64,000 bases of DNA, from NCBI GenBank assembly GCA_013396655.1, contig WBMV01006674.1, forward strand, positions 248,224 to 312,223, given 5' to 3'. Source of the stretch: Campylorhamphus procurvoides. Its lineage: Eukaryota > Chordata > Aves > Passeriformes > Dendrocolaptidae. The notes below the pieces were generated by a model. The model did no database searches. It was not told the origin of the DNA and saw only the letters and a program-made list of their open reading frames with translations. A program made the translations under genes and the position numbers. Positions 42,436 through 52,738 of this stretch are shown piece after piece (position 1 is the first letter of the stretch; each line of letters starts with the position of its first letter).

Positions 42436-43732
42436 CTGAATGTGCATCCAATCATATAAAAAGGAATATTTTGGAAGCCCTAAAGCCATTTCTTGTGTAT
42501 GTTACAAGTGTTACGGAGAACTCTTCATCAATAATAGCATGATTTTGAGAAGTTGCAGTCTGCATTTTCCTCTTTGCTGGAGTTCAGGTATTCAAATCAC
42601 ATACTTTGAAGGAGCTGGCTTGATTGTCTTACCTGCATTTTGAATTTAGCACATTTGGAGCAGCTTTCTCACATGGGTAGCGTAGTTTTATGATACGTAG
42701 CATATCGTAGCATATAATGTTCTTATTCCATAAAACTTAAAATTCAGCAGAACTGCTTCAGAGCAGTAGATTCTTTTATTCTTCTACTAACAACTGTAGG
42801 TATTATTTTTTTTTATCTGGATCGTTATGTGCAAATAGAACATTTGCAACATGTGATGCTTCATTATTGAAATGACATGGTTAAAAATGAAGCCCTGCAC
42901 TTAAAAACAAATATAAGCCCATATACATAGGTTTAAACCACCATTGCATTAGATTAGGCAATTGCATTTATAGTCATAATCTCAATGATGAGTTATATTG
43001 TATTTTCTAATATAGTATATGATATACAACACTAAGAAGCAATGCTGGAAACCTGATAAAGCAAACTTTCAAAATATAAGGGTTTTGTGCACTGTGTTCA
43101 CAGTGCTGAAAGCTTAAGAATCTGTCTGTGTTTTTTTAGAATGCAAGTTTCAGTCTTCTTTAGTTTTGAAGGTTATGGTAAGAGTCAATTGAATCATCAG
43201 AGACCTTAGAAACAACTAATATGAGGTGTGAATCATTTCTTCTTCTCTTTTGGAGTCCATGAGTATATACAGCTGACTGCAGTCCCAAGTAAGCTAACAC
43301 CTCAGCAGAGCATGGTGCAGAGCAGTGTAGAAATTCCTGCTTTCTATACAAAATCAGGTTGTTTTGTGGTTGTTGCTAGGTTACTGAGCACTCCTTCTTT
43401 GTAGGCATTATATGCCACTTGTACCACTATGCTGCTTCCCATTCTGGGGTTAGGTAATTCAGGATAAGTTTAGGGTTCTTCTATGGTTAGCATATTTTGT
43501 TTAGTTTTGGTGTCTGGTTGGTACAGTCTGGGCTGAGCTTCCTTTTACTATTTGCCTGCCCATACTTATAAGGAATAAATAACAAAATATACTTTTTGTT
43601 CTATGTGCAGCCCACATATACACCCAGGGTGCTGGAGGCTCCACAGGGACACACCAAAGAAGTGTATTCAGCCTGGAGACCTGAGCAGTACCTGAAGCTT
43701 GGGGGCTGCTGGCATGGGCTGCAGATACATAC

Positions 43733-43885
43733 CTTTACTGGTACATTGTATTGACAGGCTACAAAACCAGAGCAGAACTTGGCAATTTCATGTCTAAAGC
43801 CTGCTGATGAGTACTGCTGTATGCGAGCAGGGTATTCTTGTTTTTCTGCTGTGAGAGTTAACAAAATTTCATCATTGTGTAAACA
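43733..43885 (-). CDS. candidate internal exon, minus strand
   Basis: The minus strand reads GCTAATTTTTCTTTCACAG, a strong acceptor, into 153 bases and then the donor GTATGTATC after CCAGTAAAG. The block is exactly 51 codons, phase 0 on both sides. The peptide includes LTLTAEKQEYPARIQQYSSA, then FRHEIAKFCSGF, and ends CQYNVPVK. It lies inside the longest open frame of the window (139 codons, 43601-44020), which remains open past both splice sites. The balanced composition and symmetric phase favour a real exon over chance. I do not recognise the protein, and no adjoining minus-strand exon with matching phase was found. Confidence 0.35.
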
Positions 43886-44715
43886 CTGTGAAAGAAAAAT
43901 TAGCTGTCCCATCTGCTTTCCTCTGACTAACATTTCTTCCATCACATGTTTAACGCTGAGCCTCTCTGATGGAATTAAAAATAGATGGCTACAAAAGAGC
44001 CCACATCTATTAATTGACACTCACTCTTTGAAACTTACAACCATAAAATCGCTGGAGTAACAGACTCAACCAGGCATATATATGAGAGTCAGATTTTCAT
44101 TAAAGGCACCAGTTGCACAGTTTCTATATCTCATCTTTTTGGCAAAATTCTGCTGGGAAGTTCAAATACGAAGATAAATTGATGAGTCTTACACAAACAG
44201 TAAAAGTGAAAAGGATTAATTTTAATTCCTCAGGACACTGAAAAGCAGGTTTCATTTGTTCTGTTTCATACCAGGCCATCACTGCAGTATCTGGTCACCT
44301 CAGATCACTAGTATAGTGACAGGGAGTAACTGATCTCTTTGTTTGCCAGCATGATACAAAAATGGAAAAGGAAAACCATTCCACTCTGAGCTTGTCACAG
44401 CCTAAAAGAGTTATCTGGCCTGTGGGTGTGTAGAGATTATAACTGGAGTTTGTAGGACATGGAGGCTTTAAATCTTGACCTTTTTAGAGGTTACCACAAA
44501 TGTCACAAAAGTAAACACTAACAAGTATATCTCTGACTAATAAAGAAAATATGTGCCAAGCTAGTACAAGTTATCAGCAATCAGTAGCATATCAGTATAT
44601 CAATACATAGCAGCAAGTATATAAAATATTATGTATTGCTAAAAAACTTAGAACTGGTGAAGCAAACTTAAAAATAATGTAACAGCACATATACTTATGG
44701 CAGATTACTAATATG

Positions 44716-44737
44716 TGTATATAATATATATATATAT
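44716..44737. repeat. short (AT)n microsatellite
   Basis: An interrupted TATATAATATATATATATAT run of about 22 bp in a generally AT-rich neighbourhood. Confidence 0.85.
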
Positions 44738-46244
44738 CTCATACTGAGTGCATTAAGCAGATTCCAGAAGGGATCAACCCATCCCAGAAGGGGATCCAAA
44801 CTCCCCAGAAGTGGGAGGACAAAAGGAACTGTCCCAATTATTTTTTTTCCAGAGTGTTTTCCTGTTCTTGCAGTTGGAGTAACCACTGGCAGTTCCTAAT
44901 TCTTACTTAGAATATTTTCCCCTCTTCCCAGACCACTTTTCCTGTTTTCAGATGTTAAGCTGACATTGCATTTCATTGGTTTTCTGCCTGTCGATGGTAT
45001 CTCAGGATGCCTCTGGTCTGTGTACACAGCTGTGGTTCAACGATGCCAGCTGTGCTTCTGAGGGAAGCTTCTGGGTCACAGGCCTAGTTCCCAGGTTAAC
45101 AGCTCCCAGCCTGGTAGGCATGTTCTCTCTCAGTAGTTCTGTATTTTCTTCTATTCAGTAACTTTCCCTTCTATCCAGTTCACTTTTATGGCTTCTCACA
45201 GCAGAGCTATAAGTGTGAGTTTTAATTGTTCAATTAATAAGAACTTTATCAGAAAAAAAGGCGAGATACTTGATTAAAAAGCTGATAGTTTATGTAGTTA
45301 AAGTGTGGGCATAGTTCTATTATTCTATGGAAGTGAAGAAGCTGCATAACCACATAAGCTCTCTTAAATTCATTTGCATATAGAATGATTTTCAGTTTTA
45401 CTGAGATGGTGGCTGAAACAGAGTATGTTTTCAAAACAAATTAACATAAAGTCATAACTATGATTTCCTTAAAATTCTAGTCTTACTGTAGAAACATTGG
45501 GGTCTTTATCTCGCTATGCACTGTTGAATTATTCAGTATCACATAGGGTTGCATAATTTATTGAACTTTTTTTTCCATATAGGTGCTTATCATTAGTCCC
45601 ATCATTGTATTGAGTCAGCTGGATTAGTAAAACAATAAAACTGTGAAAATTGCATAAGAAGAGGCAGAGCTGTGGACAAAAAGAGTGGGATTCTGAACTA
45701 GAAAAGACAGTACTCGTGTTAAGGATGATTACATGACACTCATAGCTGAGACTATCACAAGAATGCATGTATTGATATAATGTATGAATGTTTGTTCCAC
45801 AACTAATGCCACGTTAATGATTAAAATGACTAAATTTCTGGCTCATATATTATTAATCATGTCTTCTGCCAGAGTTAATCATATATTCCTTTGATGCACA
45901 CAAGTACATATGTCAAGCCATTGTCTCGAGAGAGTGTTAGCACACATATGGTGAAATTCTTCATATCTTTGCTTTTTTAATATTGTTGAAAAATAATATA
46001 CTGTATTTAAAATGCTATTTAGTCAATTGCAATATTAAGTTGAAATACAAAGTATTGACTAAGTGTCATCTTTTTGGTAATCGCTATTTCCTGAGCTTAT
46101 TTCCTGTGACTACTGCTACAATTTTAAGTAATGTTTCTAACTCCAAAAATTTTACTGTTCCATTTTAATTAATGTCATGAACCACAATGCAAGCAATAAA
46201 TAAATGGGAAAAAAGTCAGGAATTAATCATTCTTTGAAATCTTG

Positions 46245-46273
46245 TGGATGGATGGATGGATGGATGGATGGAT
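46245..46273 (+). repeat. (TGGA)n microsatellite
   Basis: Seven uninterrupted TGGA units, followed by TAAATA. A related CCAT repeat, the complement of this family, occurs near the window end. Confidence 0.95.
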
Positions 46274-47027
46274 AAATATAAGAAAAAATTCACAGAGCAT
46301 CCTAACAAAACATCTTTTCCTTCTATATAAAAATTATAATGATTAGAGAAATACAGTTAAGTCATTACTAACTGAAGTAATTTTTTAGTTATAAAATATA
46401 TTTTACTGCACTACATCCTTCATGTCAATACCAGTAAGATGAACTTCAGAAGTCAGCTCTTCAGGTATACAGAGAACCATCGCCCTTGGGAATACTTCAA
46501 GTCAGAGGCAGCTCACTAGGGAAACACTTGCATTTGCATATGCAGATTTTGGAACGTGACTGTCCTATGTGTACTTCTGGCTTTCCACTTCTGAGAGCAT
46601 CATGTTATGGGTCTCCTCAAGATGTGGACTTGACAGCTGTGCATCCATTGCCAAAAGAAACTGGAAGAGAATTATCTCTGTTTTGCATCCACCTTCCCCC
46701 TATCAAGTGCATGAGCTGTCTTCATGGCTTTGAGGATATTCCTTTTAAGACATTAAAAGTTTACTTTTCCTGCTTTAAGGAAAAGTTAGCTTAACCAGGA
46801 TGACTATTTACACTCACTGCTAACTGCTGGTACGTGTAAGCTGATGTAATTTAGTTCAGACCACACTGAAATAAAAAGTTAATTGAATCATTTCAAGCTC
46901 TATGAAATTGTGATTTTGCAGGTTACATTCAAGTTAGCATTCCAAATTCATTTGCAACTGAAATATAGAACATCATGGTGAAAGGATTTAATATTCAGGG
47001 GAATTAGGAGCGGGTTGAATGTTTCCA

Positions 47028-47050
47028 AGCTGGAATAAGTTATTCCAGCT
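47028..47050. repeat. 23-bp near-palindrome plus direct repeat
   Basis: AGCTGGAATAA at 47028-47038 and TTATTCCAGCT at 47040-47050 are exact reverse complements around a single G. ATATTCCAGCT then repeats the right arm immediately downstream (47050-47060). It probably grew by slippage of an ATTCCAGCT unit. Confidence 0.85.
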
Positions 47051-47204
47051 ATATTCCAGCTATAATATATTCCTTACACATTGAAAGGAAAATATTTCCA
47101 TCACCATTCATTTGGTGATTGTCTAGACATTGTCTTGTCTTTGAATGTTAGCAACTTATTTGTATTTTGAAATGGAAACTCAGCTCGGCTTCCCTCCAAA
47201 AGAG

Positions 47205-47382
47205 ATGTGGTTGATCCCCAGTACAGAGAGGACATCAACCCATTGGAGCAAATACAGAGGAGGGTCACCAAGATGATTAGACAGATGGAGTACCTCTCTT
47301 ATGAGGAAAGGTTCAGAGAATTGGGATTATTCAGCCTGGAAAAGAGAAGGCATCAAAGTGACCTAATTGCAGCCTTTCAGTA
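47205..47382 (+). mobile_element. CR1 LINE, 5' part (interrupted)
   Basis: The + strand matches the CR1 ORF2 C-terminal region, with landmarks CCCAGTACAGAGAGGAC, GAGGAGGGTCACCAAGATGA, TATGAGGAAAGGTTCAGAGA and TTCAGCCTGGAAAAGAGAAGG. It breaks off at CAGCCTTTCAGTA (47370-47382), where the tRNA-derived SINE begins, and resumes near 47566. The copy is 5'-truncated and frame-degraded. Confidence 0.92.
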
Positions 47383-47565
47383 GGATGCACTATAGTATAA
47401 CTATATACTATAGTTATATAACTAAACTATATGCTAACTAGTATAACTATCTATGTATTATGAGTTGGAAGGGACCCACAAGGATCATCAGGGCCCATAG
47501 AGGGATCAAACTCATGACCTTGAGTGTTGTTAGCATCATGCTCCAACCCACTGAGCTAATCTCAG
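47383..47565 (-). mobile_element. tRNA-Ile-headed SINE with CR1 tail (TguSINE1-like)
   Basis: Read on the minus strand from about 47565, the element starts with TTAGCTCAGTGGGTTGGAGC, an A-box-like tRNA start. It passes a decayed anticodon stem-loop, continues into GGTCATGAGTTTGATCCC (B box) and closes with TATGGGCC. Then it switches to GATGATCCTTGTGGGTCCC and TTCCAACTC, the 3' end typical of CR1. An AT-rich, partly palindromic stretch (47383-47460) forms its tail. This order, tRNA-Ile head plus CR1 3' end, is the known build of TguSINE1. It is inserted in a CR1; CR1 sequence near the break (TTTCAGTA, 47375-47382, versus TCTCAGTT, 47560-47567) may be a degraded target-site duplication. It is a fossil and not a working tRNA. 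Confidence 0.85.
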
Positions 47566-47860
47566 TTCCTGAAATGAGCCTACAAGACAGCGGAAGAGAG
47601 ACTATTTACAGGGCCATGTAATGATAGGACAAGGGGGAATGGCTTCAAACTGAAAGACTGTAGGTATAAGTCAGATATAAGGAAGAAACAGGCTGCCAAG
47701 AAGGTGCAGATGCCCTGTCCTTGTGAATGTTCAAGGCCAGGTTGGATGGGGTTCTGAATGACATGGTCTAGTGGAAGGTGTCCCTGTTTACAACAGGTGG
47801 TTTGGAACCAGATGATCTTTAATATCCCTTCCAAACCAAGACATTCTATGCTTCTATGAT
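47566..47860 (+). mobile_element. CR1 LINE, 3' part with tail
   Basis: This continues the CR1 interrupted at 47382: TCCTGAAATGAGCCTACAAG, then GTAATGATAGGACAAGGGG, CAAGGCCAGGTTGGATGGGG, CTAGTGGAAGGTGTCCCTG and the terminal CATTCTATGCTTCTATGAT. The tail is complete, so the 3' end is original. A deletion relative to usual CR1 lies near 47690, where the end of the ORF is shortened. Confidence 0.92.
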
Positions 47861-49266
47861 CTTCAGCACCAACCAGAAAATCCACTGTATTTGGCTCCAC
47901 TGTATTTGTATTTGGCATTTTCCTTCCCTGTGCTTGCCAGTGAGCAGTTATGATGCTGCAATGGTGAAGAAATTGCTTTTCAAAGCAAAGTATTGTGTTT
48001 TGCCAAGAAAAATGTAATTAAATAGCAAAATGCCTTGTCTATACTTGTCATTCCTTAGGAAGAAAAGCTGCTGGCTTTTTTGACTAACAGAGAGGACAGT
48101 TCTATATTCAAACCATCTAATTTTAGGAAATCAACTCAGATGTTAAGAGTCACCTTTGAGGGTACCTGTTTTTCTCCCTTGAAGGTCAGGAATCTTGAGC
48201 TTCTAACTTCAAGTACTCTAAATTACATTTGATTTAGTTAAGATGTGCAAATAATTCAATTTCACCTTTCTTGGTATGGACTCTGGATCATAGCAGCTAG
48301 TTATTAATCTGTGCTGTCTACATTTCTTCACTACAGTCTCCTAAACAGTCAGGATTCTTTGATCTGCCCTTTCTAAACTGTTAGGAAACTTGCCCTGTTA
48401 ACAAATCTAAGACCTTCATTACAACATGATGGCTGCCTGTATGTTTCGTGGGGATTCTTCTGGAACCTATTAGCTCATATATTTCTTCTAACTTTCTAGC
48501 TATGTTTTAGGAGCACTTTCTAGATTATGAAAATCATACTTGAAGTACACATAACATACAGATGAAATCATATGACAATTTACTAGGTTGATACAGTTGC
48601 CAACTTTTCTGTTACTAAGTGATGCAAAATTTTGATTTTTTTTTAATCAACACTGGAAATCTGCATTCTTTTAGTCCCAAGACAATGTCAAAAAATTCAA
48701 AATGACAAATTGTTATTAGTGTTGTTGTCAGATCCTAAAGGTTTAAATTTGTATCTTACACTAATCAACACAATACCTCTGTTTTGCAAAATAGATTCTG
48801 TATTTTTTATATGTCCATTTGTCTGTATCTGTAGTTATGATGTAGTCAAAGAGATTGCTTTTATCTGGATCTGCAGTGTTTCATGTTGCTGTGTGGGTGA
48901 GACAGAAAAAAATATAGCCAATATTTATCCAGTGATTCTTTGATGCTAATTTTTTGGCTGTTTGAGTAAGTGTTGCCAGGGTAATGTTATACTCTTTTTA
49001 TTGCAATCTTTTCATTGTAGTCAGTGAAGTGCACGCTCTTGAATTCAGTGTTTTAAGCTGTGCTGTTGTCTCAGTTTTATACAGACATGATAACATTTTT
49101 ATACTAGAAAATCTTGTTGCTTGGCTAGGTATGCAGAGAAGCAAGATCATGAGGGACCAGGAAACCTTTACTTCCCTGGACCATTCCTTGATCACCGCTG
49201 CAGCATCAGAAACTAGTAGCAGCATAGCAAAGGAAACTGGGCTTGTGGATGTGCCCATCTGTCTTG
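47861..49266. other. unannotated stretch
   Basis: AT-rich DNA without recognisable repeats. A + frame from 48984 to 49391 stays open for 135 codons and runs straight through the hairpin at 49267. It has no promoter, good splice pair or known domain and is not called a gene. Confidence 0.55.
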
Positions 49267-49321
49267 TGAACTTGTGTACACCAGGAAACTTTTGTCAAGT
49301 TTCCTGGTGTACACAAGTTCA
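49267..49321. repeat. perfect 25-bp inverted repeat, 5-nt loop
   Basis: The left arm (49267-49291, starting TGAACTTGTG) and right arm (49297-49321, starting AAGTTTCCTG) are exact reverse complements over 25 bp, separated by TTGTC. Pairing stops abruptly at both ends of the arms. Perfection over 25 bp with so short a loop is far beyond chance in 64 kb, so the structure is recent or maintained. No coding or transposon context explains it. Confidence 0.95.
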
Positions 49322-49639
49322 GATACCTTTGTCATTGTTTTCAACAGATTTTCAATGTCAATTTCTGTTTATTTTCATTAAAAAGACATAACTCTACTGT
49401 TACACCCTGGTCCTGAAGGCTCAAAGTGTACTTTTTAATTTTAGGCTCCAAGAGGTCTTGCTCACATGAACTCTTGTAAAGCCATTGGTTCTTTGGCACC
49501 CTGAATTTACGTCTGGAGAATAACTACACATTTTTCTTTAAGGGATTTCTTTTAATTTGGTGAGAAAATAGGCATTTTGACAAAAAGGGTTTTACAGGAA
49601 TAACATGCAACTTCACAAAAGCATCACAACAGATTACTA

Positions 49640-50220
49640 GGACTAGCAAACATTGCTATAGTAAGGAACCTTTATTACACCCAGGAAACACGAACTCTAT
49701 GGCACTTAAGTTAGGTACCCACACCTTACAGAAAGTAAATGTTTAAGTTACTGACAAGAGAAAGAAAAGAATAAAGGTAGTGAGATGAAGAGAAGAAAGA
49801 ATAAAGAGTGAAAAAGAGAAGGGAAAAACATAATTACAACTTAGAAGATTGCATGTTGACAGCTTCAAAAAGAACAGGCCAGGTCCCACAATGGAGACCT
49901 TGTGCTGCCTCCTTACCTGCTCTGGTCACTGTGGCTGCTCCCTTTGGTTCACTGACCACTCCCTCTTCCCTTAGCCACAGTGAGGGGTGCCGCAGTCATC
50001 CAGAGGCTCCCGAGGTTGTGGTGTGAGCAGGTTACCAGGCAGACGTTATTAAGCTCCCTTCATACTCTCCATGTGGCCGCTGACCTTGGTGGCCATCCTG
50101 GCTGGCCATGTGGGCACTGTCCTGTAGACTGGTCCCCTCCCCAGTCATACATACGGAGACCCACCCCCACAGGGTGGTTCTGACCCAATAGTCACTGATC
50201 TGGTGTAACATCTTCCACCA
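49640..50220. other. GC-richer block of unknown origin
   Basis: A purine-rich stretch (49740-49830, GA/AAG runs) passes into about 320 bases at 49870-50190 that are clearly richer in G and C than the surroundings and carry several CpGs. Read on the minus strand, AATAAAGG (49667-49674) resembles the poly(A) signal area of a retroviral LTR with the GC-rich block upstream. I could not identify element ends, so this remains only a possible decayed retroelement. Confidence 0.3.
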
Positions 50221-50726
50221 TACTCTGTTAGGAAATTTGGTCTGATTTATGCTTCAAGTAGCTGGAGGGAATATTGCCTACGGAGGAAATAAACAACTTT
50301 TAAAAAAATCCCAAAGCTTGTAGTTTTCTTGGAACATTTTAGTTTCAGGCTTTCAGTCAGTGTGGTATTGAGTTATAAACCAGTGTCAAAAATGACAGCT
50401 GAGAAAGTTTTTAAAAGCTTTTGTGGATAAACATGCTGGTTTAATACATAAAGACACTCAGTCATCAATGTGCTGGAATTCACTTGCAAAGTTTTATGTT
50501 TAAATCAAAATTGTTTTAGTTCTTTCCTTTGCAATTAGAATTTCATTTCATTTTTGAACCTGCTAATGTTTCTCATTAAACCTTTTGTGGAAAGACTGGC
50601 TAGCCTCCCTCACTCATTTAGCCAAGTTATCAAATGTAGAAATCTACATTTGAACTATATTCACTGGAGAGATTAGGCAGTTTTATGTGCATTTCATCCT
50701 AAAATAGTGTTCAGTGCCAGTAACTT

Positions 50727-51145
50727 GTTGTGCAGCTGCAGTGTGAGGTGCAGGTTGAGCTCTGGATGGTGAGAGGCCCAGGGAAGGGGCCATGATATGC
50801 CGACCCCCTGCATATGGGCACAGGGACCTGTGGTCCTACCAGGGGACTGGATGCTCAGACACAGCAGGAGCCGGGGACTCAGGAGGAAGAGATATTTTCG
50901 CATGCTTGGACTGCGAGGTATAAAAGCCCAGGGTTTTCTTTGTTGAGGTCCCTCTTCAGAGGCATCCAGCTCAGGCTGTTGTTATTTAGTTATTACACCA
51001 AGACTAAAGATCTGGACGTCTAAGGCTCTGTTATGGGAAACCTGTAGTCAAGCTGGTAAGGAAACTTTGTCTGACTGAGTGTGGGGGGGTGTAGCTGTGA
51101 AGGAGCTTCAGACCGAGCTCACGTAGTTCAAGTGGTGCAGAATGA
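50727..51145 (+). mobile_element. possible solo LTR with TATA box
   Basis: The block is GC-richer than its flanks, begins near TGTTGTGCAGC and carries GGTATAAAAGCCCAGGG at 50917-50933. About 70-80 bp later comes TTATTACACCAAGACTAAAG, resembling the R region and a mutated poly(A) signal of avian endogenous retrovirus LTRs, then a U5-like stretch. No gag, pol or env remnants lie on either side, so a solo LTR would fit. The boundaries are guesses and no target-site duplication was found. The alternative is an ordinary TATA promoter. Confidence 0.4.
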
Positions 51146-51181
51146 CACCAGTCAGGGTGGCCAGACAGGGAAGTTTCCTTA
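51057..51181. repeat. imperfect inverted repeat at duplication edge
   Basis: TAAGGAAACTTTGTCTG at 51057-51073 pairs with CAGACAGGGAAGTTTCCTTA at 51162-51181: ten exact pairs (TAAGGAAACT/AGTTTCCTTA) and then six or seven more after a three-base offset. The right arm lies just inside the duplicated unit and recurs in its second copy. Whether the structure contributed to the rearrangement is not known. Confidence 0.6.
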
Positions 51182-52737
51182 ACAATAGATTAACTTTGGT
51201 TTTATATTTTCATTATGTAGTTTTTTTGTGTTTGGGTTTTTTTAACTCCTTGGACTCTGTGGATGAACACATTGTTTCCTGGCCCCGGTGCAATACAAAG
51301 AGGTGAAACTATATCTAAGGTCTGATGCAAATAATACTTACTTTTCAATCCCATAAATAGTAATTTTCACATTCTTTCAGAAGATAGTAAAAGAGAGGCT
51401 TCTGGTTTGCCTCTTCCTCAGTTACAGCTTCTCCTTTATTTTCAGCGTAATTGCATCCACCTCCTCTCCACTGATATCCTTCACCTTTGGGCTATATTTC
51501 CAAGGTGTAGTTTCTCTGCTTGCATCTGTGTGAAGCTGAACTGATTTCTGACATCTGGCTGTTGCCCAAAGCATTATGAACAGATGAGAAAATGACCAAA
51601 ATCTTGTTAATTTGCCTTTGCTCCTGCTTGGCAGCATCATAAGCAGCCTCAGTTCCTGAAAATGTGTGTAAATCATGACTGTATCACTGCATTGCTGTAT
51701 GTTTGTTTGGTATTTGAATGTCGTTTGATACCTCAAAAAACTGGGGGAGCTAGGGGCATTTTTAATGCAAAGAAAAATACTGCTTCTCAAATCTCTGAAT
51801 TAGGCCTCTATACTCACTCAGAAAAGCAAATAAAGCAAAACCAGCAAAGTGTCTGCAAACAATGTATGTGATTCCCAAGGATACATTGTTTATATACACA
51901 TCCTTGTGCCTTTGTTCATAGAAGAAGTATTCTGAGAGCTATCCTTGTACAGTGCCTAGCAAAGTTATAATATACATTATTTAAAATAATAATTGCTGTG
52001 AGACAGCAGAAGTGCATATGATGGCCCTGACCTATTCAGGACCTGCAAATGCTGTACAGTGAGACAGATTGCTTGGAAGCTGGCCCAACAGAGTAGCATT
52101 AAATCCCCAAGGAATTAGCACTATCGTGTACCTGTCCCACTTGTATCTTCAAGAGCAAGTTGAATTTTTTCAGTAATGTCTTCTCTTGAAGGATAAACAT
52201 TTAAAAGAAATAACCACACTTAAGAGCAGTTCTACCAAAACACTATGAGAAAGACTATGAGAATACTCTATGTGTAACAGTGTTACCCATATTTGCTGGG
52301 CTTGTAGAATGAGGTTATAGTTGTAAAAGTGGTACCAATTGTCCCTTTTTGTTTGCTCGCACCCGTACAGCGTAATTGTGGCCCAGAGTCCCCTCCAGCC
52401 TAGGCAGAGCAGAATGGCTCTCAGGAGCACAAGCATGTGCTGCATTCTGCACACACCCAGGGACACATTTCCTTCTGCCTCATCCTGCTTCCAGGTGATC
52501 AGAGGGCAAATTGTCCCTCTGAAGGAGACTTGACATTCTGGCACATGCCTTTGGGGAAATGAAGGAAATATGCTTTACTACAAAATAAAAACTGTGATTC
52601 CCTGTCCTATTTTTTTCCCTATGTAGAAATCTGAGTATTTGAACAGGAGCAGATTTTGAATAGGCTTCACCTGACTTTTATGGGGCAATCAAAGGTGCAT
52701 GCTGCTGCAGAAAACTGTTTAGGTGTGGTGTTGTAGT
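51146..52737 (+). repeat. direct duplication, copy 1 (1592 bp)
   Basis: The unit starts CACCAGTCAGGGTGGCC and recurs at 52739 with a constant 1593-bp offset and no indel in the parts compared. I saw only two differences, both close to the ends: T at 51152 against C at 52745, and G at 52725 against A at 54318. Open frames in the unit (for example 51422-51790 and 52170-52544, minus) reappear with identical translations in copy 2, because of the recent duplication and not because of selection. The unit itself is ordinary AT-rich DNA. Confidence 0.95.
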
Positions 52738-52738
52738 N
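52738..52738. other. single N at duplication junction
   Basis: The only ambiguous base noticed in the window stands exactly between the two 1592-bp copies (GTTGTAGT N CACCAG). It marks a join or unresolved call in the assembly, not biology. Confidence 0.97.

Larger units (their letters stand above)
42436..47204. other. unannotated intronic stretch around exon candidate
   Basis: Apart from the minus-strand exon candidate at 43733-43885, a short AT repeat (44716-44737), a GGAT repeat (46245-46273) and a near-palindrome (47028-47050), I see no feature. A 102-codon + frame at 46486-46794 is followed by AATAAA about 75 bp later. It lacks a convincing acceptor and resembles no family I know. Confidence 0.5.

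Noticed and set aside
43160..43351. 63-codon minus frame between two antisense exon candidates, tested as the missing linking exon
   Set aside because: No consensus donor in the phase needed, and only a weak acceptor.
46486..46794. 102-codon + frame followed by AATAAA, considered as a last exon
   Set aside because: No pyrimidine-rich acceptor at a suitable place and no recognisable domain. AATAAA is common in AT-rich DNA.
47463..47565. Possible tRNA-Ile gene on the minus strand
   Set aside because: The anticodon arm and other stems are mutated and the sequence runs straight into a CR1-type 3' end, so it is a SINE head and not a functional tRNA.
47580..47918. 112-codon minus frame
   Set aside because: It is mostly the antisense of a CR1 3' region and codes nothing known.
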